A stretch of DNA of 6,020 bases from Opitutia bacterium UBA957 (GTDB taxonomy: Bacteria; Verrucomicrobiota; Verrucomicrobiia; Opitutales; UBA953). The position numbers and the translations under genes are program-made. The notes under the pieces were generated by a model that was given only the letters and a program-made list of their open reading frames with translations, did not search any database and was not told the DNA's origin. The DNA lies in the NCBI GenBank assembly GCA_002293065.1, contig DBCN01000160.1, positions 5,823 through 11,842 on the forward strand, read 5' to 3'. This document shows, one piece after another, positions 1-6,020 of the stretch. The first letter of the stretch is position 1; every line of letters starts with the position of its first letter.

Positions 1-966
1 GAACTCTTCGGCGAATGCGGCGGCTGCCAGTACCAGAACATGGCCTACGCCGAACAGCTCGTCTGGAAGCGCAAGCAGGTCGCGGAAGTCTACGAACGCC
101 TCGGTGGCCTGACGGTCGAGGTCGAACCGACCCACCCTTCGCCGAAGCAGTACGGCTACCGCTCGAAGATCACCCCGCACTTCATGACCCCGCGCCGGGC
201 CGATTTCCCGATCGGCTTCCTCGCCGCCGGCACGTCCCGCCGCGTCGTCGACGTGGCCAAGTGCCCCATCGCGACGGACGCGATCAACGCCGCCTACGCG
301 CGTTCGCGCAAGGACATCCGGGCCAACCCCGGCCGTTTCGAACGCGGCGCCACCCTGCTCTTCCGCGACTGCCAAGAAGGCGTCGTCTCCGACCCTCGCC
401 AAACGGTCACCGAACAGGTCGGCCGCGTGAAGATGAAGTTCCTCGCCGGGGAGTTCTTCCAGAACAACCCGTCGGTGCTCGAAGACTTCGTCGGCCACGC
501 CATCCGCCTCGCCAAAGCCTCCGGCGCCAAGCACCTCGTCGACACCTATTGCGGCTCCGGCCTGTTCGCGCTCTCCGGCGCCCGCGAGTTCGAATCCGTC
601 AACGGCGTCGAAGTCAGCGCCGAAGCCGCCCGCAAGGCCGCGGAGAACGCGACCCTCAACGGCTTCCTCAACTGCCGCTTCATCGCCGGCTCGGCCGAAT
701 CGATCTTCGCCAACGTCCCGGTCCGCGGTCCCGAGACCGCGGTCATCGTCGACCCGCCCCGCCGCGGTTGCGACGAGCCGTTCCTCGAACAGCTGCACGC
801 CTTCAACCCGCGCCGCATCGTCTACATCAGCTGCGCGCCGGACACCCAGGCCCGCGACCTCAAGTACCTCTGCAGCCGGGGCTGGAAGGTCATCTCGGCC
901 AAGCCCTTCGACCTCTTCCCGCAGACCCGCCACGTGGAGTGCATCGCGGCGCTGGAAAAGGCCTGA
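1..966 (+). CDS. RNA (uracil-C5)-methyltransferase, TrmA/RlmD (RumA) family, 5'-truncated
   Basis: This is a SAM-dependent enzyme that methylates C5 of a uridine in rRNA or tRNA. The frame is open from base 1, so the true start and any N-terminal TRAM domain lie upstream; 321 residues are visible, ending at TGA 964-966. Counting from the first visible residue, Cys6 and Cys9 (GECGGCQ) and Cys88 (AKCPIA) match three of the four Fe-S cluster cysteines of RlmD; by spacing, the fourth would be the residue just before the window. The catalytic half follows: FFQNN (152-156), SAM motif I DTYCGSGLFAL (181-191), acidic GVEVS after the next strand, DPPRRG (251-256), the nucleophile Cys278 in YISCAPDTQARD, and the C-terminal HVE with the likely catalytic base Glu313. 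The family is certain. The substrate is not: RlmD (23S U1939), RlmC, RlmCD-like or tRNA U54 are all possible, so no symbol is given. The gene converges on gyrA. Confidence 0.93.
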   Translation, partial: ELFGECGGCQYQNMAYAEQLVWKRKQVAEVYERLGGLTVEVEPTHPSPKQYGYRSKITPHFMTPRRADFPIGFLAAGTSRRVVDVAKCPIATDAINAAYARSRKDIRANPGRFERGATLLFRDCQEGVVSDPRQTVTEQVGRVKMKFLAGEFFQNNPSVLEDFVGHAIRLAKASGAKHLVDTYCGSGLFALSGAREFESVNGVEVSAEAARKAAENATLNGFLNCRFIAGSAESIFANVPVRGPETAVIVDPPRRGCDEPFLEQLHAFNPRRIVYISCAPDTQARDLKYLCSRGWKVISAKPFDLFPQTRHVECIAALEKA

Positions 967-986
967 GGCACCGCCGCAACGGGCAC

Positions 987-1022
987 AAAAAAGGGGCGCC
1001 GCGCGGCGCCCCTTCTGCTTTT
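987..1022. terminator. Bidirectional rho-independent terminator between convergent genes
   Basis: A perfect 10-bp stem pairs AAGGGGCGCC (991-1000) with GGCGCCCCTT (1005-1014) around a GCGC tetraloop. On the minus strand it is followed by a run of six T (complement of A987-A992, the last two inside the stem), a good intrinsic terminator for gyrA 22 bases after its stop. On the plus strand the stem is followed by CTGCTTTT (1015-1022), a weaker U-tract that would serve the methyltransferase gene, whose stop is 24 bases upstream. The rest of the 69-base gap shows nothing else. The structure was read by eye and no folding energy was computed. Confidence 0.85.
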
Positions 1023-1035
1023 CCGGTCGGGCCGC

Positions 1036-3525
1036 TTAGGCCTGCGGCTTGGCGGCGTTTTCTTCCTCTTCGTCCGAGCGCTCCACCTTGGAGATGCCCA
1101 GCAGCGACTCGCCTTCCTTGAGGCGCATGACGCGGACGCCCTTGGTGTTGCGGCCCGCCGTGCAGCGGATGTCGGACACCTTGGTGCGGATGGACTGGCC
1201 GCCCTTCGTGAGGAGCATGACTTCGTCGGCTTCCTGGACGCTGAGGGCGCCGGCCACACCGACGTCGGTGCTGATGGCGATGACGCCCTTGCCGCCGCGG
1301 GACTGCTTGCGGTAGATGGGCTCCTTGGTTTCGGGATCGTCGAAGGGCGTGCGCTTGCCGATGCCGTCGATGCCGACGACGAGGAGCGTGCAGGTTTCGT
1401 CGACGACCTCCATCGCCTTCACCTGGTCGCCGCTGTCGAGCCGCATGCCGGAGACACCGGTGGTGTCGCGGCCCATCGAACGGACGTCCGACTCATGGAA
1501 GCGGATGGACATGCCCGACTGGGAGATCATCACGACCTCGTTGTCGCCGTTGGTCAGCTTGGTGGAGATGAGGCGATCGCCGTGCTCGATGTTGATGCCG
1601 ATGATGCCGCCCTTGCGGTAGTTGGCGTACTTGGAGATCTCGGTCTTCTTGATCGTGCCGTTGGCCGTGCACATCATCAGGAACTTGCCTTCCTCGAAGT
1701 TGGAGACGCAGACCATGGCGGCCAGCTTCTCGTCATCCTTCAGTTCCAGCAAACGGGCGATGGACTTGCCGCGCGAAGCGCGGTTGGCCTCCTCGATCTC
1801 GTAGACCTTCTCCACGTACACGCGACCGTTGTTCATGAAGAACAGGATATGGTCGTGCGTGTTGGCGGTGAAGAGGTGCTCGATGAAGTCGCTGTCCTCG
1901 TCCGACGCGGCCTTGGAGAGCTCGGCGCCCTTGGTGCCCTTGCCGCCGCGCTTCTGCAGGCGGTATTGGGCGACCGGCGTGCGCTTGATGAAGCCCGCGT
2001 GCGAGACGGTGACCACGCAACCCTCGTTGGCCACGATGTCCTCCATGGACAGGTCGCCTTCCTGGGCCGTCACCTTCGTCTTGCGTGGGCCGATGTGCTT
2101 CTTGGCGGCTTCGCGCAGCTCCTTCTTGATGAGGGACAGCAGCTTGGACTCGCTCGACAGGATGCTGCGGAGCTCTTCGACGAGCGCCATCAGTTCGCGG
2201 TATTCGGCCTCGATCTTGTCGCGCTCCAAACCGGTCAGCTGGTAGAGGCGGAGGTCGAGGATGGCCACGGCTTGGCGTTCGCTGAGGCCGTACTTGGCCA
2301 TGAGCTTGACGCGGGCCTCGTCGCGGTTGGAGGCCGCGCGGATGATCTTCACGAAGTCGTCCAGGTTGCGGAGGGCGATCTTGAAGCCTTCGAGGATGTG
2401 GGCGCGGTCTTCGGCCTTGCGGAGGCGGAAGCGCGTACGGCGGGTGACCACGTCGCGGCGGTGCTCGACGAAGCATTCGAGCAGCTCGCGGATGTTCATC
2501 TGCTTGGGGCGACGCTTGTCGAGGGCCAGCAGGATGACGCCGAACGAGTTCTCGAAGTTGGTGTGCTTGTAGAGCTTGTTGATGACGACCTTCGGGTTCT
2601 CGTTGCGCTTGAGCTCGATGACCACGCGGGTGTTCTCGTCGGACTCGTCGCGGAGATCGGAGACTTCATCGAGGACCTTCTCGGAGCAGAGTTCGGCGAT
2701 GTGCTTGACGAGGGACGAGCGGTTGACGTTGTACGGCAGCTCGGTGAGGACGATCTGTTCCTTGCCGTTCTTCATCTCCTCGGTGTGGGCGACGCCGCGG
2801 ACCCGGATGATGCCACGGCCGGTGCGGAGGTACTGCTTGATGCCCTCCTTGCCGTTGATCACGCCGCCGGTCGGGAAGTCCGGACCGATGATGATCTTCT
2901 CGAGGTCTTCGACCGTGGCGCTGGGCTTGTCGATGATCAGGCAGGTGGCCTCGACGAGTTCGTTGAGGTTATGCGGCGGGATGTTGGTCGTCATGCCGAC
3001 CGCGATGCCGGTCGAACCGTTCATCAACAGGTGCGGCAAGGCGCACGGCAGGACGGTCGGCTCGGTGGTCGACTCCTTGTAGTTCGGGATGAAGTCGACC
3101 GTATCCTCGTCGATGTCGGCGAGGAGTTCGGCCGAGACTTCGGAGAGACGGCACTCCGTGTAACGGTAGGCCGCGGGCGGATCGCCGTCGACGGAACCGA
3201 AGTTGCCCTGCGGTTCGATCAGTTGGTAGCGCATGACCCAGTTCTGGGCCAGGCGGACGAGCGTGTCGTAGACCGAGCTGTCGCCGTGCGGGTGGTAGTT
3301 CTTCAGCACTTCGCCGACGACGCCGGCGCACTTGTCGAACGGGCGGTTGTGGACGAGGCCTTCCCGCAGCATCGCGTACAGGATGCGGCGTTGGACGGGC
3401 TTCAGGCCATCGCGAGCGTCCGGGAGGGCGCGGGAGACGATGACCGACATCGAGTAATCGATGTAGGCCGTCTGCATGATGTCCGTGATGTTGGCGGACG
3501 TGAGCTTTTCTTTGTCGGAATACAT
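1036..3525 (-). CDS. gyrA: DNA gyrase subunit A
   Basis: GyrA is the DNA breakage-reunion subunit of gyrase: with GyrB it introduces negative supercoils using ATP. The protein is complete at 829 residues (E. coli 875). It opens with the family's N-terminal helix and YIDYSMSVIVSRALPDARDG (21-40). The catalytic Tyr122 lies in RYTECR, and Ser83 and Asp87 lie in HPHGDSSVYD; all three carry the same numbers as in E. coli, which supports the chosen ATG. The tower and coiled-coil region runs to about residue 490. The C-terminal beta-pinwheel (about 500-815) has six recognisable blades. Blade 1 carries the GyrA box QKRGGKG (524-530), needed for DNA wrapping, and blade 5 carries a similar QSRGGKG (741-747) after an extended loop. 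The tail is short and acidic (SDEEEEN). ParC is unlikely because of the canonical GyrA box and the gyrB neighbour. The gene starts 35 bases after gyrB and is probably co-transcribed with it. An in-frame TAG (3538-3540) rules out a longer start. Confidence 0.99.
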   Translation of the reverse strand: MYSDKEKLTSANITDIMQTAYIDYSMSVIVSRALPDARDGLKPVQRRILYAMLREGLVHNRPFDKCAGVVGEVLKNYHPHGDSSVYDTLVRLAQNWVMRYQLIEPQGNFGSVDGDPPAAYRYTECRLSEVSAELLADIDEDTVDFIPNYKESTTEPTVLPCALPHLLMNGSTGIAVGMTTNIPPHNLNELVEATCLIIDKPSATVEDLEKIIIGPDFPTGGVINGKEGIKQYLRTGRGIIRVRGVAHTEEMKNGKEQIVLTELPYNVNRSSLVKHIAELCSEKVLDEVSDLRDESDENTRVVIELKRNENPKVVINKLYKHTNFENSFGVILLALDKRRPKQMNIRELLECFVEHRRDVVTRRTRFRLRKAEDRAHILEGFKIALRNLDDFVKIIRAASNRDEARVKLMAKYGLSERQAVAILDLRLYQLTGLERDKIEAEYRELMALVEELRSILSSESKLLSLIKKELREAAKKHIGPRKTKVTAQEGDLSMEDIVANEGCVVTVSHAGFIKRTPVAQYRLQKRGGKGTKGAELSKAASDEDSDFIEHLFTANTHDHILFFMNNGRVYVEKVYEIEEANRASRGKSIARLLELKDDEKLAAMVCVSNFEEGKFLMMCTANGTIKKTEISKYANYRKGGIIGINIEHGDRLISTKLTNGDNEVVMISQSGMSIRFHESDVRSMGRDTTGVSGMRLDSGDQVKAMEVVDETCTLLVVGIDGIGKRTPFDDPETKEPIYRKQSRGGKGVIAISTDVGVAGALSVQEADEVMLLTKGGQSIRTKVSDIRCTAGRNTKGVRVMRLKEGESLLGISKVERSDEEEENAAKPQA
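3208..3327 (-). other. gyrA: Quinolone-resistance-determining region of gyrA, susceptible-type residues
   Basis: This segment encodes residues 67-106, equivalent by direct numbering to the E. coli QRDR. The usual resistance positions are Ser83 (AGC, 3277-3279) and Asp87 (GAC, 3265-3267), both in the residue form linked to drug susceptibility. The matching GyrB positions (Asp of EGDSAGG and first Lys of IKGK) are also unmutated. What is seen is the residues; susceptibility itself is an inference. Confidence 0.9.
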
Positions 3526-3560
3526 TGTCGAAGAGGTCTAGGGTGAGGCTGGGTGGGGGC
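3526..3560 (-). other. gyrB-gyrA intergenic spacer, translation start region of gyrA without Shine-Dalgarno
   Basis: The 35 bases between the gyrB TAA and the gyrA ATG are pyrimidine-rich on the coding strand, ending CCTCTTCGACA before ATG. There is no AGGAGG-like or GGAG-like sequence at the usual spacing and no recognisable -10/-35 pair. An in-frame TAG (3538-3540) lies four codons upstream of the ATG. GyrA translation therefore probably relies on an SD-independent start or on coupling to ribosomes finishing gyrB. No hairpin or T-run suggests termination here, so read-through from gyrB is expected. Confidence 0.7.
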
Positions 3561-6020
3561 TTAGACGTCGAGGTTCGAGGTGTTGAGCGCGTTGTCCTCG
3601 ATGAAGGCTCGGCGGGAAGGCACATCCTCGCCCATGAGCATGGCGAAGACGCGGTTGGCTTCGGCGGCATCCGCGATGTCGACCTTAAGGAAGCGGCGCT
3701 TGGCCGGATCCATCGTGGTCTCGAAGAGCTGCTTGGGGTTCATTTCACCCAGACCCTTGTATCGCTGGATGGTCAGTCCCTTGCGGCCGAACTGGCGGAT
3801 CTGGCCGATGAGTTCGAGGATGGAACCGAGCGGGATCGGTTCGGCCTTCTTCACGACCTTCTTGGCGGGCTTCTCCTCGCCCTTGGGCTCCTCTTCGCCT
3901 TCGGTCGCCGGCACCTCTTCGGCCGTCGAGCCATCGATGAGGTTGTACCGCGGCTCTTCACCGGGCGAGAACTGCTTCACGTCCATCCCCTGGGTTTCCA
4001 GTTCCTTGAGCACCTTGGTGATGGAATCATTCTCGAAGATCTCGATCACGTTGACGCGCTCCTGGACGACGGTGCCGTCCTTGAGCCTCTTTTCGCGGTC
4101 GATCTTGTCGGCGAGGAAATCTTCGACGCCGGCCTTGCGCAGGTAGGCCTGCTTGGCGTCCGTATCGGCGAGGAACTCGTAGGTCTCCTCGTTGCCGGTG
4201 CGGGTGCGGACGATGAAGCGCGGGAGCGCGTGCGTCTTGTGGTCCTGCTGGTCGAGGTAGGCGCCGAGTTGGCAGCCGGTCCGACCGATGGCGGAGCCGA
4301 GGGACTCCAACCGCGCGAGGGACTCGACAATCTTGTCGAGCTTCTGGCCGGGGAAGACGTGCTTGTCGCGCAGACGGAGCAGGTTCACGTCCTCGGAGCC
4401 GAGCTCCAGGAGGATGCGGTTCAGTTCCGGGTCGTTGTCGACGTACTGCTCGCGCTTCTTGCGCTTGATGCGGTAAAGGGGCGGCTGGGCGATGTAAACG
4501 TAGCCCGCCTCGATCAAGCCGGGCATCTGGCGGTAAAGGAACGTCAGCAGCAGCGTGCGGATGTGCGAGCCGTCGACGTCGGCGTCCGTCATGATGACGA
4601 GCTTGTGGTAGCGGCACTTCGTGACGTCGAAGGCGCCGTCGCCCTCGTGCTTGCCGATGCCCGTACCGCAGGCCGTGATGATCGTGCGGATTTCCTCGTT
4701 GGAGAGGATCTTGTCGATGCGGGCCTTCTCGACGTTGAGGATCTTGCCCTTGATCGGCAGGATCGCCTGGTAACGGCGATCGCGGCCTTGCTTGGCGGAA
4801 CCACCGGCGGAGTCGCCTTCGACGATGTAGAGCTCGCAGACGGATGGGTCGCTTTCGGAACAGTCGGCCAGCTTGCCGGGGAGGCCGCCGGAGGACATGG
4901 CGGACTTGCGGACCGTTTCGCGCGCCTTGCGGGCGGCTTCACGGGCGCGGGCGGCGTTGAGGCACTTGTCGACGATGCGCCGACCCGTCTTGGGGTCGCG
5001 CTCGAGGTAATACTTCAGCTGTTCGCCGACGACGGATGTCACGATGCCTTCGACCTCGGGGTTCGTCAGGCGCGTCTTGTTCTGCGACTGGAACTTCGGG
5101 TCGGGGTGCTTGACGGAGATCACGGCCACGAGGCCTTCGCGCATGTCGTCGCCGTTCAGCTTGGCGTCCTTGTCCTTGATGAGGTTGTTGGACTTCGCGT
5201 AGTGGTTGATGACGCGGGTCAACGCGGAACGGAAACCCGACAAGTGGGTGCCGCCTTCGGGCTGGTTGATCAGGTTGGCGTAGCTGAAGACCATCTCGTC
5301 GTAGCGGTCGTTATACTGCAGGGCCACGTCGAGGGTCATGCGGCGCATCCCCGGCTTGGGCTTCTCGCCGTCGGCCATCACGCGCGGGTTGGAAAGGTCG
5401 GTGAAGTCGACCTCGGCCGAGATCAGGATCGGCTTCTCGAAGAGGCGCTCTTCGTTCGCGTTGAGGAACGAGACGTATTCGGCGATGCCTTCCTTGAACT
5501 CGAACTTGTCGGCGCGGTTGGAGCGATGGTCCTTCATGTCGACCGTGATGCCCGGGACGAGGAACGCCAGCTCGCGCATGCGGCGCACGAGCGTGTCGTA
5601 CTTGAACTCCTGCGTGGCGATGAAGATCTCCGGGTCCGGATGGAAGGTGATCTTCGTGCCGGTGCGCTTCGTCTTGCCGATGACCTTGATGGACTGCGTG
5701 ACTTCGCCGCGGCAGAACTTCATCTGGTGCACTTCGCCTTCGCGGCTGACTTCCGCGATGAAGCTGTCGGAGAGGGCGTTGACGCACTTCGCGCCGACGC
5801 CGTTCAGGCCGCCGGAGACCTGGTAGGCGCCCTTGTCGAACTTGCCGCCGGCGTGCAGGTTGGTGAGCACGAGCTCGAGGGTCGGCACCTTTTCTTCCGG
5901 GTGCATCGCGACGGGGATGCCGCGGCCGTCGTCCTCGACGGAGAGCGAGCCATCCGCATGGATCTCGACCTTGATGCTCTTGCAATAGCCGGCGAGGGCT
6001 TCGTCGATCGAGTTGTCGAC
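3561..6020 (-). CDS. gyrB: DNA gyrase subunit B, 5'-truncated
   Basis: GyrB is the ATPase and TOPRIM subunit that drives gyrase. The frame is open to the window edge; 819 residues are visible, starting at the equivalent of E. coli Val44, so about 43 are missing, including the catalytic Glu42. Whole length would be near 862 (E. coli 804). In visible numbering, the GHKL ATPase shows Asn3 (Mg2+ ligand), Asp30 in DDGRGIP (E. coli Asp73), Lys60 (Lys103), the ATP loop GGLNGVG (70-76), Arg93 (Arg136, coumarin contact) and TGT (120-122). The transducer carries QNK (313-315) in place of QTK. TOPRIM follows with EGDSAGG (401-407) and DADVDG (479-484), then a long Gram-negative-type insert with a Lys/Glu/Pro linker (701-728), then QRYKGLGEMNP and the conserved GyrA-binding C-terminus ending NLDV. 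ParE is less likely given the insert, length and gyrA neighbour. The gyrB promoter, where supercoiling control would act, is outside the window. Confidence 0.98.
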   Translation of the reverse strand, partial: VDNSIDEALAGYCKSIKVEIHADGSLSVEDDGRGIPVAMHPEEKVPTLELVLTNLHAGGKFDKGAYQVSGGLNGVGAKCVNALSDSFIAEVSREGEVHQMKFCRGEVTQSIKVIGKTKRTGTKITFHPDPEIFIATQEFKYDTLVRRMRELAFLVPGITVDMKDHRSNRADKFEFKEGIAEYVSFLNANEERLFEKPILISAEVDFTDLSNPRVMADGEKPKPGMRRMTLDVALQYNDRYDEMVFSYANLINQPEGGTHLSGFRSALTRVINHYAKSNNLIKDKDAKLNGDDMREGLVAVISVKHPDPKFQSQNKTRLTNPEVEGIVTSVVGEQLKYYLERDPKTGRRIVDKCLNAARAREAARKARETVRKSAMSSGGLPGKLADCSESDPSVCELYIVEGDSAGGSAKQGRDRRYQAILPIKGKILNVEKARIDKILSNEEIRTIITACGTGIGKHEGDGAFDVTKCRYHKLVIMTDADVDGSHIRTLLLTFLYRQMPGLIEAGYVYIAQPPLYRIKRKKREQYVDNDPELNRILLELGSEDVNLLRLRDKHVFPGQKLDKIVESLARLESLGSAIGRTGCQLGAYLDQQDHKTHALPRFIVRTRTGNEETYEFLADTDAKQAYLRKAGVEDFLADKIDREKRLKDGTVVQERVNVIEIFENDSITKVLKELETQGMDVKQFSPGEEPRYNLIDGSTAEEVPATEGEEEPKGEEKPAKKVVKKAEPIPLGSILELIGQIRQFGRKGLTIQRYKGLGEMNPKQLFETTMDPAKRRFLKVDIADAAEANRVFAMLMGEDVPSRRAFIEDNALNTSNLDV
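3837..3920 (-). other. gyrB: Glu/Lys/Pro-rich low-complexity linker inside GyrB
   Basis: This in-frame segment encodes about 28 residues made mainly of Glu, Lys, Pro, Ala and Val, acidic first (EGEEEPKGEEKP) and basic after (AKKVVKKAEP). It sits at the end of the insert, just before the helix leading into QRYKGLGEM. It is probably a disordered tether. It accounts for most of the roughly 34 residues by which the TOPRIM-to-QRYKGLGE distance exceeds that of E. coli GyrB as I recall it. Confidence 0.75.

Noticed and set aside
723..742. An 8-bp perfect inverted repeat (CCGCGGTC and GACCGCGG, 4-base loop) inside the methyltransferase gene.
   Set aside because: It contains the self-complementary CCGCGG, is GC-rich in a GC-rich gene, has no T-run, and is probably chance.
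15..1121. A 368-codon Arg/Pro-rich open frame overlapping the methyltransferase and running through the terminator.
   Set aside because: It is an out-of-frame shadow of a gene with clear catalytic motifs; the Arg/Pro composition is typical of frame-shifted GC-rich coding DNA, and it crosses the terminator into antisense gyrA.
3447..3464. A 7-bp perfect inverted repeat, ACATCGA and TCGATGT with a GTAA spacer, early in gyrA.
   Set aside because: It falls on codons for the highly conserved YIDYSM segment, is short, has no T-run, and is easily explained by codon choice.
1495..3546. A 683-codon open frame on the plus strand opposite gyrA.
   Set aside because: It is fully antisense to a complete, conserved gyrA and its product is a monotonous Asp/Val/Leu/Ala/Gly composition, as expected when G/C-ending codons are read in reverse. 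No domain, start signal or motif supports it.
2969..3670. A 233-codon minus-strand frame bridging the gyrB-gyrA junction.
   Set aside because: It is out of frame with both real genes, is Arg/Pro-rich, and has no recognisable domain.
5724..5726. Possible loss of the coumarin-contact Arg136 in GyrB, because HRQ of E. coli is HQM here.
   Set aside because: Counting from the ATP loop shows that Arg136 is the Arg of REG, which is conserved here (REGEV). The Gln aligns with Arg142, so no aminocoumarin resistance is implied.
1..6020. A search for mobile elements, CRISPR repeats, tRNA genes, toxin-antitoxin pairs or phage genes.
   Set aside because: None was seen. Apart from two short gaps the whole window is housekeeping coding sequence with uniform codon use and no direct repeats or attachment-site-like sequences that I could recognise.

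Overview
The window is an ordinary housekeeping locus from a GC-rich bacterium, with three protein genes and almost no non-coding DNA. A 5'-truncated RNA (uracil-C5) methyltransferase gene lies on the plus strand (1-966). It converges on a gyrB-gyrA pair on the minus strand: gyrA at 1036-3525, and gyrB at 3561-6020, cut by the window edge at its 5' end. The 69-base gap between the converging genes holds a strong hairpin that can terminate transcription from both sides. The 35-base gap between gyrB and gyrA shows no promoter and no Shine-Dalgarno sequence.

The two gyrase genes encode the subunits of one enzyme, the A2B2 ATP-dependent supercoiling topoisomerase. Transcription runs gyrB then gyrA, which suits balanced synthesis. 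All the main catalytic residues within the window are intact: the GyrA active-site tyrosine, the GyrB TOPRIM acidic residues and most of the ATP site. Positions where fluoroquinolone and aminocoumarin resistance usually arise carry the susceptible-type residues. The methyltransferase acts on RNA and has no obvious functional link to gyrase; it is simply a convergent neighbour.

The organism cannot be named with certainty. High GC, strong G/C bias at third codon positions, an SD-less gyrA start, and the style of the gyrase proteins (GyrB with a long Gram-negative-type insert and a Lys/Glu/Pro linker, GyrA of 829 residues) would fit the Verrucomicrobiota/PVC group, perhaps an Opitutae-like member. 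That is an impression from memory, not a search result.

I found no new system here. The second-look items are family-level variations: GyrB ATP-loop substitutions (GLNGVG, QNK), two GyrB inserts relative to E. coli, a second GyrA-box-like motif in the GyrA C-terminal domain, the Trm2-like C-terminal half of an otherwise Fe-S-type methyltransferase, and the SD-less gyrA start. Long open frames opposite the three genes are codon-bias shadows.
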